Shown: positions 14,134 to 18,622 of the stretch, piece by piece | How positions within the stretch are numbered: the first letter of the stretch is position 1 | How the letters are laid out: each line of letters opens with the position of its first letter | From: JAJPJQ01 sp036522615 | Lineage (GTDB): Bacteria; Desulfobacterota; Binatia; UBA9968 | Direction: 5' to 3' | Length of the DNA: 18,622 nucleotides | NCBI GenBank assembly: GCA_036522615.1 | Contig: DATDFN010000181.1 | Location: forward strand, 1-18,622 | The notes under the pieces: generated by a model | What the model saw: the letters and a program-made list of their open reading frames with translations, nothing else | What the model was told of the DNA's origin: nothing | Databases searched by the model: none | Program-made: the position numbers and the translations under genes

Positions 14134-14931
14134 ATGATCGACGGTAGTTTCTTTATTATCATCGTCTTCATCTTCGGCGCCGTCGTCGGGAGCTTTCTCA
14201 ATGTGTGCATCGTCCGGCTCCCGGCGGGCGAATCGATAACGCATCCGCCTTCGCGCTGTCCCGCGTGCAAGGCGCGGATCGCCTTTTACGATAACATCCC
14301 GCTGCTGAGCTATCTGATCTTGCGCGGCCGTTGCCGCGCCTGCGCGGCGCCCATATCTTCGCGCTATTTTATCGTCGAGTTTTTGACGGGCCTCTTGGCC
14401 GTAGCGTTGTTTTTGCGCTTTGGCTGGAGCCCGACCTTTTTTGTCTACGCAATTTTCGCCGCCGCGCTCGTAGTAGTCTCGTTTGTCGATCTCGATATTC
14501 AAATCATTCCCGACGTGATCAGCCTGCCCGGAATAGTTCTTGGACTTCTTGCGTCGTTTGTGCCGGCCGCGCGCGTCGATCATCTTTCGCTGCCTCCATC
14601 GCCCATGGATTCGTTGTTGGGGGTATTGGTCGGCGGCGGCGTGCTCTATCTCGTCGCCTGGCTCTACGAACTGGCGACGGGGACCGAAGGGATGGGAGGC
14701 GGGGATATAAAGCTGCTTGCCATGATCGGCGCTTTTCTGGGCTGGCCCGGGGTGCCGCTGGCGTTGTTTTTTGCTTCTTTGGCCGGCGCGCTGATCGGCA
14801 TCGTTTTGATGGTGTCGACGGGAAAGGGAATAAAGCTAAGGATTCCGTTCGGCCCGTTCCTTTGCCTCGGCGCTTTGGCCTACCTCTTCTTTGGTCGATG
14901 GCTCGTAGAGACGTACTTCCTTCTCGATTGA
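14134..14931 (+). CDS. pilD: Prepilin peptidase / N-methyltransferase
   Basis: A 265-residue polytopic membrane enzyme of the bifunctional leader peptidase family. The N-terminus (FIFGAVVGSFLNVCIVRLP) leads into a cytoplasmic loop with two Cys pairs (C42-x2-C45 and C67-x2-C70), as in methylating members. The two catalytic aspartates are D119 in FVDLDIQIIPD and D191 in the GGGD motif, placed as in known members. About eight membrane segments are seen. It cleaves prepilin leaders after Gly and N-methylates the new N-terminus. The substrates are very likely the four minor pilins just downstream. It starts 29 nt after the sulfotransferase stop, so it may have its own promoter inside that gene or share the transcript. 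Type IV pilus or type II secretion use cannot be separated by this gene alone. Confidence 0.95.
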   Translation: MIDGSFFIIIVFIFGAVVGSFLNVCIVRLPAGESITHPPSRCPACKARIAFYDNIPLLSYLILRGRCRACAAPISSRYFIVEFLTGLLAVALFLRFGWSPTFFVYAIFAAALVVVSFVDLDIQIIPDVISLPGIVLGLLASFVPAARVDHLSLPPSPMDSLLGVLVGGGVLYLVAWLYELATGTEGMGGGDIKLLAMIGAFLGWPGVPLALFFASLAGALIGIVLMVSTGKGIKLRIPFGPFLCLGALAYLFFGRWLVETYFLLD

Positions 14932-14953
14932 CTACGTACGGATTTTGTTAGTT

Positions 14954-14993
14954 TGACGCTTTTTGTCAGCCGCGACGCTTTTTTGCGTCGGCT
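14954..14993. repeat. Paired stem-loops with T-rich loops between pilD and the pilin operon
   Basis: Two related hairpin-forming units lie side by side: TGAC-GCTTTTT-GTCA, and a 9-bp stem AGCCG(CG)ACGC / GCGTCGGCT (14968-14993) with a 2-nt bulge and a six-T loop. The two share the direct repeat GACGCTTTTT. No T-run follows either stem, so a standard intrinsic terminator is not supported, although a transcription boundary is expected here. Confidence 0.35.
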
Positions 14994-15102
14994 AAAGACG
15001 CCTCCTGCCGGACTTTCCGTAAGCAAATCTCGCTATTTACAGACGACAGGCAAGCCCACCCGTTGGCACGCTTCTAGCAGCCGCTCTGCATCAAACAATT
15101 CT
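14994..15102 (+). promoter_or_regulatory. Leader and upstream region of the minor-pilin operon
   Basis: This stretch lies between the hairpins and the fimT start. Apart from the sigma-54 element at 15063-15079 no clear protein or RNA gene is seen. A GACAG (15045-15049), read as CTGTC on the other strand, resembles the short core reported for PilR sites of Pseudomonas, but the match is too short to count as evidence. Confidence 0.3.
15063..15079 (+). promoter_or_regulatory. Sigma-54 promoter of the minor-pilin operon
   Basis: TTGGCACG-CTTC-TAGCA matches the RpoN consensus YTGGCACGrNNNTTGCW at nearly every fixed position. The -24 TGGCAC is perfect (15064-15069), and the -12 GC pair is at 15077-15078 with the required spacing. 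Only the purine after TGGCACG and one T of TTGC differ. Transcription would begin near 15090, 13 nt before the ATG of fimT. Pilin genes under sigma-54 with the PilS/PilR two-component system are well known in Pseudomonas and Geobacter, so an enhancer-binding activator is expected elsewhere in the genome. Confidence 0.75.
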
Positions 15103-15537
15103 ATGATTCTATCTAGACTGACCGCACATCGCGGCATGGCAGGGTTTAGTTTGCTGGAAACGTTAGCGGCGATTTCCGTCGCGAGCATTCTCGCTGCCAT
15201 TGCCATACCACATTTTACCAAGCTGTTGCCGGGAATTCGTTTATCGTCCGCGGCGCGCCAGATCGCGACCGATTTGCAGCTCGCGAGGATGCGGGCGATT
15301 TCGCAACATGCAAATCAGACGGTCGCATTTAATACTGCGACGTCGACTTACACATTTGGAGCGGACACACGGAACTTGAGCCAGCTCTATCCGGGCACCA
15401 CCTTTACTGCCCCGTCGGGTGGAAATCCCGTTTTCACGACGACGGGAACCGGGAACGCAACAACCATTACGATTTCGAACAACGGCCAAACGAAGCAGGT
15501 TGTTGTCACGGCGATCGGCCGGGTCAGCATTCCATGA
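15103..15537 (+). CDS. fimT: Minor pseudopilin, GspH/FimT type
   Basis: A 144-residue type IV prepilin-like protein. A short basic leader ends at G14, cleavage would be before F15 (G-FSLLE), and Glu at mature position 5 is kept (E19). A long hydrophobic helix (SVASILAAIAIP) follows, then a small beta-rich domain with Thr/Gly-rich strands. The QLARMRAISQ helix after the membrane segment is typical of GspH/FimT. It is expected to be cleaved by the upstream peptidase and to sit in the pilus tip-priming complex. The ATG at 15103 gives the normal short leader and lies just below the sigma-54 promoter; the frame is open to 14953 but that part would cover the promoter. The stop overlaps the pilV start (ATGA). 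Confidence 0.87.
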   Translation: MILSRLTAHRGMAGFSLLETLAAISVASILAAIAIPHFTKLLPGIRLSSAARQIATDLQLARMRAISQHANQTVAFNTATSTYTFGADTRNLSQLYPGTTFTAPSGGNPVFTTTGTGNATTITISNNGQTKQVVVTAIGRVSIP

Positions 15538-15956
15538 GCAAAACGCTTAGCAAGAAAATCGGGCTGTCGTTTTCTCGGCGCGTGCTCGCGTCCCGTGCCG
15601 GTTTTACTTTGATAGAAGTGCTCGTGGCGGTCAGCATTTTCGCGTTCGGCATGTTGGGCTTGGCGGCCGGCGCGATCGCGATTATGCGCGCCAACAAAAC
15701 TGCCCAGTTTCATACGATGGCGACGACTTTGGTGCAGGAAAAATTAGAGCAGCTCAAATCAACCTCCGTCGCTTTCGTCGCAAGTTGCGCGAGTAGCTGT
15801 GAGACCGCTCCGACTTATCTCGGCGTGACTTTTGCGCGCACCTGGGATGTCGTGCTGAATCAACCGCAGCCGGGGCTTAAGCAAATCACCGTCACGATTC
15901 AGTGGACCGATTATACAAGCCACACCATAAGCGTCATATCGGCGATGCCGACGTAG
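15534..15956 (+). CDS. pilV: Minor pilin PilV
   Basis: A 140-residue prepilin. A 23-residue basic leader ends at G23, followed by FTLIE with Glu at mature position 5 (E28). The hydrophobic helix VLVAVSIFAFGMLGLAAG, then AIAIMRANKTAQ, is characteristic of PilV. Two Cys (in ASCASSC) could form a disulfide in the periplasmic domain. The ATG overlaps the fimT stop. Known role in the family: with PilW, PilX and FimU it forms the priming complex that starts pilus assembly and carries PilY1. Confidence 0.9.
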   Translation: MSKTLSKKIGLSFSRRVLASRAGFTLIEVLVAVSIFAFGMLGLAAGAIAIMRANKTAQFHTMATTLVQEKLEQLKSTSVAFVASCASSCETAPTYLGVTFARTWDVVLNQPQPGLKQITVTIQWTDYTSHTISVISAMPT

Positions 15957-15964
15957 GCGACGAG

Positions 15965-16612
15965 ATGATTACCGATCAAAAGGGTTTCACGCTGATCGAG
16001 CTCTTAATCGCGATGGCGATGAGCGTCATCATTCTAGGCGCTGCGCGGACGATGTACACGATCCAAGCGCACACCATCAAGTCGCAGGAATATCAAATGG
16101 AGGCGCAAGAATATGCCCGGGTGTCGCTCGACATGATGGCGCGCGAGATCCGAAACCTCGGTTATTTTCCCAAGGTAACGTCCTGCGCGTCGCCCGCCAA
16201 CACCAAAGGAATCGTTTCGGCAAGCGCCGCCAGCATCAGTTTCGTTTACGACGCGGACGGAAACGGCAACTGCACGGGCACCGGAGAGAGCGTCACTTAC
16301 ACGTACGACTCGACCACAAAGAATATCTCGCGGACCGCCGACGGCTCGACACAGACGCTCACAAACGGCAACGTCACTGCGTTTGAGCTTAGGTATTATC
16401 CGCGGCAAACCAGCGGCACCGCACCCGCGCCTTATTGTTCCTCGGGCGGAAGTCCGTCCGGCTGTAGCGGCACGCTCTCGGCCAACCTCGCCAGCGTTCA
16501 GCGCGTCTACATCTCGCTCACGGTGAAATTACAACGCACCGATACTCGCGTGGGTGGCCAGAACGACGTGGCGATGAATTCGAGCGTGGATCTGCGTAAC
16601 CGCGTAAACTGA
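15965..16612 (+). CDS. pilW: Minor pilin PilW
   Basis: A 215-residue prepilin with a very short leader (MITDQKG), cleavage before F8 in FTLIELL, and Glu at mature position 5 (E12). After the hydrophobic helix comes SLDMMAREIRNLGYF, a hallmark of PilW, then a Thr/Ser/Gly-rich beta domain with Cys residues that may pair (including CSSGGSPSGC). The ATG at 15965 is 8 nt after the pilV stop; an upstream start at 15902 would overlap pilV without adding leader-like sequence. It is expected in the tip complex with PilV, PilX and PilY1. Confidence 0.9.
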   Translation: MITDQKGFTLIELLIAMAMSVIILGAARTMYTIQAHTIKSQEYQMEAQEYARVSLDMMAREIRNLGYFPKVTSCASPANTKGIVSASAASISFVYDADGNGNCTGTGESVTYTYDSTTKNISRTADGSTQTLTNGNVTAFELRYYPRQTSGTAPAPYCSSGGSPSGCSGTLSANLASVQRVYISLTVKLQRTDTRVGGQNDVAMNSSVDLRNRVN

Positions 16613-16622
16613 GGAAACGAAG

Positions 16623-17150
16623 ATGGGTGAAAAAAAGCTTCCGATGATTTCGCTGTCCGATTGCCGCCGGCGGCTCCGATCCGAGCGCGGCGTTTCGCTC
16701 GTCGTCGTGCTCATGCTCATGGTTATCATTCTCGCGATGGCCGGGGCCGGCATGCTCTTCAGCAGCATAGATCTACGCGCGAGCGGCAACTTCCGTGCGG
16801 GAACTCAGGCGTTCTTCGCGGCGGACACCGGCGTCAACGACGCGTACACGCGGATCGGCCTGGATCCTTCGGCGTCGATCGTTGCGTTCGGGCCGATAAC
16901 GCTCTCGGGCGGACTTAAATACTGCAGCGGAAAAATTCAGACTACCGGAACGAATTGCAGCTCGCCGCAGCCGCTCCAGTCTCCCTCGCCCGTGAACGTC
17001 TCAGGATATTCGCTCGGGCAGGGAACCGGCTACAACACGACGGGGTATCAATTCTATCAGTACCAAATCAACGTCACGGGCGTGCAGCCGCAGCTTTCTT
17101 CTGTGCGCGAGGTGGAGGCCCAAATCCAATACGGCCCGATACCGCAATGA
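16623..17150 (+). CDS. pilX: Minor pilin PilX
   Basis: A 175-residue PilX-type protein. A basic 23-residue leader ends at G23, followed by VSLVVVLMLMVIILAMAG. Position 5 of the mature chain is Val rather than Glu, which is the known PilX pattern. The next motif, RASGNFRAGTQAFFAADTGVNDA, with Ala/Phe followed by Asp and a Glu/Gly/Asn-type helix, is typical of the PilX N-terminal domain. A GAGGAAACG ribosome site is placed 4 nt before the ATG and overlaps the pilW stop. The C-terminal half is Gly/Thr/Tyr-rich and variable. Its role is in the tip complex, where lack of Glu5 is thought to place it above the other pilins. Confidence 0.87.
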   Translation: MGEKKLPMISLSDCRRRLRSERGVSLVVVLMLMVIILAMAGAGMLFSSIDLRASGNFRAGTQAFFAADTGVNDAYTRIGLDPSASIVAFGPITLSGGLKYCSGKIQTTGTNCSSPQPLQSPSPVNVSGYSLGQGTGYNTTGYQFYQYQINVTGVQPQLSSVREVEAQIQYGPIPQ

Positions 17151-17158
17151 GGTGGTGC

Positions 17159-18622
17159 ATGAAAAAAATCTTAGCTTCGATCCTGATTCTTTTTCTCGTT
17201 TTGGGCGGCCATGTCCCGCGTCTCCGCGCGGACGACAGCGATATCTTCGGCGCGAATGTGAAGCCCAACGTGATGTTGGCGATCACGAGCTCGACCGACC
17301 TGAACCAAATCATCAAGTCGGAGGCGTACTCAGTCAACACGACCTACAGCACGCCGGCAACGTACACTTCGACGAAAGTTTATAAGTATGTGAATTCCAC
17401 GCCGGCGTGCAAGCCGAATCCCAAGCCGTGCTATCTGGTATACGCCAACACCATCAGTGCCGTGACGGATACCGGCGCTCAGACCTCGCTTTCTACGGTC
17501 GGGTATTGGAACGGCACGATCAGCGGCACAACGCTCAGCCTGTTCTACGGCAATTACCTCAACTACCTCCTTTGCACGACATGCGGGACCGACCAGTCCA
17601 AGGTCAGCATCATGAAGACCGTCCTTACCAACCTGATCAGCAACACGACGGGCATCCGCTTTGGCGTCATGAAATACTCCGCCGGCGGCGGCAAGGTTAT
17701 GGACGAGATCAAGGACATGACCTCGACGAACCAGTCGACGATCATCACTGACATTAACAACATGGACCTGCAGTCTTCGGGTCACCCGATCGGCGATCAG
17801 ATGAAATCGGCAGGCGACTATTACGAAGGACATCTGACGGGACTTTCGAGCCCGATTCAGTATTCCTGCCAGCCGAACTTTTTGATCGTCCTGACCGACG
17901 GCGCCAACGACGGCAGCACCGATCCGCGCGACGAAGCGACCGCACTCTACACGCAGGATCACAACAGCACATTCGCCGGGATGCAGAACATCATCGTGCA
18001 CGTCGTCGCGTTCGAGTCGCCGTCGCAGCCCTTTGCGGTCGACACAATCAACATACTAAAAACCACGGCGAAGAACGGCGGAGGAAACTTTTACGAGGCC
18101 TTCACGGCATCAGAACTTGAAAAGGCGCTGAACTCTACAATCAGCGCGGTGCTGAACGCGACGTACTCGTTCGCCACGCCGGTTGTTCCGAGTACGGGCA
18201 CAAGCAGCACCCAGCGCGCCTATCTCGCGTCCTTTCAGTCGAGTCCTTCGCATCCGTTTTGGAAAGGCTTTCTCAAGGCATACAACCGGGATTCCAGCGG
18301 ACTAATACCGGTGGACGCGAACGGCATTCCCCTATCGAGCGCGCTCGCATGGGAAGCCGGTCAACAGGTCAGCAACACGCTCGATAGCAGCCGGACCGTC
18401 TACACCTCGATCAGTAGCGCGCTGAGTAGTTTCAGCACGACCAACTCGAGTCTCACCACCACGATGCTGAACGCGGCCAGCACCACGGAAAAAAACAATA
18501 TCATTAACTATATCCGCGGCCTCGATACCTACGATGAAGACGACGACGGCAACACCTCGGAGCAGAGGCAGTGGAAGCTCGGCGACATCTTCCATTCCAC
18601 ACCGGTGCTGGTGCGGCCGCCG
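17159..18622 (+). CDS. pilY1: PilY1-type pilus tip adhesin, N-terminal part (cut by window end)
   Basis: 488 codons are visible and the frame is open at the window end; full PilY1 proteins usually exceed 1000 residues. A Sec signal peptide (MKKILASILILFLVLGG, ending near RLRA) comes first. A von Willebrand A-like domain follows (about 35-335): PNVMLAITSST, YGNYLNYLL, GIRFGVMKYS and FLIVLTDGAND. The C-terminal part then starts (WKGFLKAYNRD, and DEDDDG at 459-464 before WKLGDIFHSTPV), the usual entry to the beta-propeller. PilY1 sits at the pilus tip and works in surface attachment and mechanosensing. A strong GAGGTGG ribosome site overlaps the pilX stop, and the ATG is 8 nt further on. Two of the three MIDAS motifs are altered (see findings). 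It is the last visible gene of the minor-pilin operon. Confidence 0.92.
   Translation, partial: MKKILASILILFLVLGGHVPRLRADDSDIFGANVKPNVMLAITSSTDLNQIIKSEAYSVNTTYSTPATYTSTKVYKYVNSTPACKPNPKPCYLVYANTISAVTDTGAQTSLSTVGYWNGTISGTTLSLFYGNYLNYLLCTTCGTDQSKVSIMKTVLTNLISNTTGIRFGVMKYSAGGGKVMDEIKDMTSTNQSTIITDINNMDLQSSGHPIGDQMKSAGDYYEGHLTGLSSPIQYSCQPNFLIVLTDGANDGSTDPRDEATALYTQDHNSTFAGMQNIIVHVVAFESPSQPFAVDTINILKTTAKNGGGNFYEAFTASELEKALNSTISAVLNATYSFATPVVPSTGTSSTQRAYLASFQSSPSHPFWKGFLKAYNRDSSGLIPVDANGIPLSSALAWEAGQQVSNTLDSSRTVYTSISSALSSFSTTNSSLTTTMLNAASTTEKNNIINYIRGLDTYDEDDDGNTSEQRQWKLGDIFHSTPVLVRPP

Noticed and set aside
14968..14993. Intrinsic terminator after pilD
   Set aside because: The stem is good, but the T-run is in the loop and the sequence after the stem is AAAGACG, so it lacks the required T-tract.
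16623..17150. Missing Glu5 in the PilX-type pilin as a sign of inactivation
   Set aside because: Lack of Glu5 is a known feature of PilX/GspK-type tip pilins.
1..18622. CRISPR arrays, tRNA/rRNA genes, insertion sequences, toxin-antitoxin or phage-defence modules
   Set aside because: No regularly spaced repeats, RNA-gene landmarks, transposase or nuclease motifs were seen on either strand.

Overview
The window comes from a GC-rich Gram-negative bacterium. Two hallmarks are a Wzm/Wzt polysaccharide ABC exporter and type IV pilus genes (prepilin peptidase, minor pilins, PilY1). The mix of high GC, dense glycosyltransferases, sulfotransferases and a sigma-54-type pilin promoter would suit an uncultivated deltaproteobacterial, Binatota-like or Methylomirabilota-like lineage, but the sequence alone does not fix the phylum. 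No rRNA, tRNA, CRISPR array, insertion sequence or integrase is visible, and coding density is very high.

Layout. (1) 1-795: a small zinc-ribbon protein (minus strand) diverges from a stand-alone lipoyl-domain protein (plus strand), each with a plausible sigma-70-type promoter; a GC hairpin follows the lipoyl gene. (2) 796-3466: a GT-C membrane glycosyltransferase overlaps a DPM1-like polyprenyl-phosphate sugar synthase. This is a classic donor-maker and donor-user pair. (3) 3469-9449, minus strand: four tightly packed glycosyltransferase genes read from a promoter at about 9462-9491. The first encodes an 888-residue GT2-GT4 fusion. (4) 9554-14104, plus strand: Wzm permease, Wzt ATPase with a C-terminal substrate-binding domain, a SAM methyltransferase and two sulfotransferases. 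The second sulfotransferase has visibly lower GC and a less certain start. (5) 14134-18622, plus strand: prepilin peptidase, then a near-consensus sigma-54 promoter and a fimT-pilV-pilW-pilX-pilY1 minor-pilin operon that runs off the end of the window.

How the parts could work together (inference). The glycosyltransferases of regions 2 and 3 would build a polyprenyl-linked glycan. The methyltransferase and sulfotransferases would modify or cap it, and Wzm/Wzt would export it, giving a sulfated and possibly methyl-capped cell-surface polysaccharide. The glycan operon and the export/modification operon diverge from a shared 104-bp region carrying two TATAAT elements, each only 12-13 nt from its start codon, around an inverted repeat. 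The pilus module is a separate surface system that adjoins the glycan locus. Its PilY1 has a von Willebrand A domain whose metal-binding motifs look degenerate.
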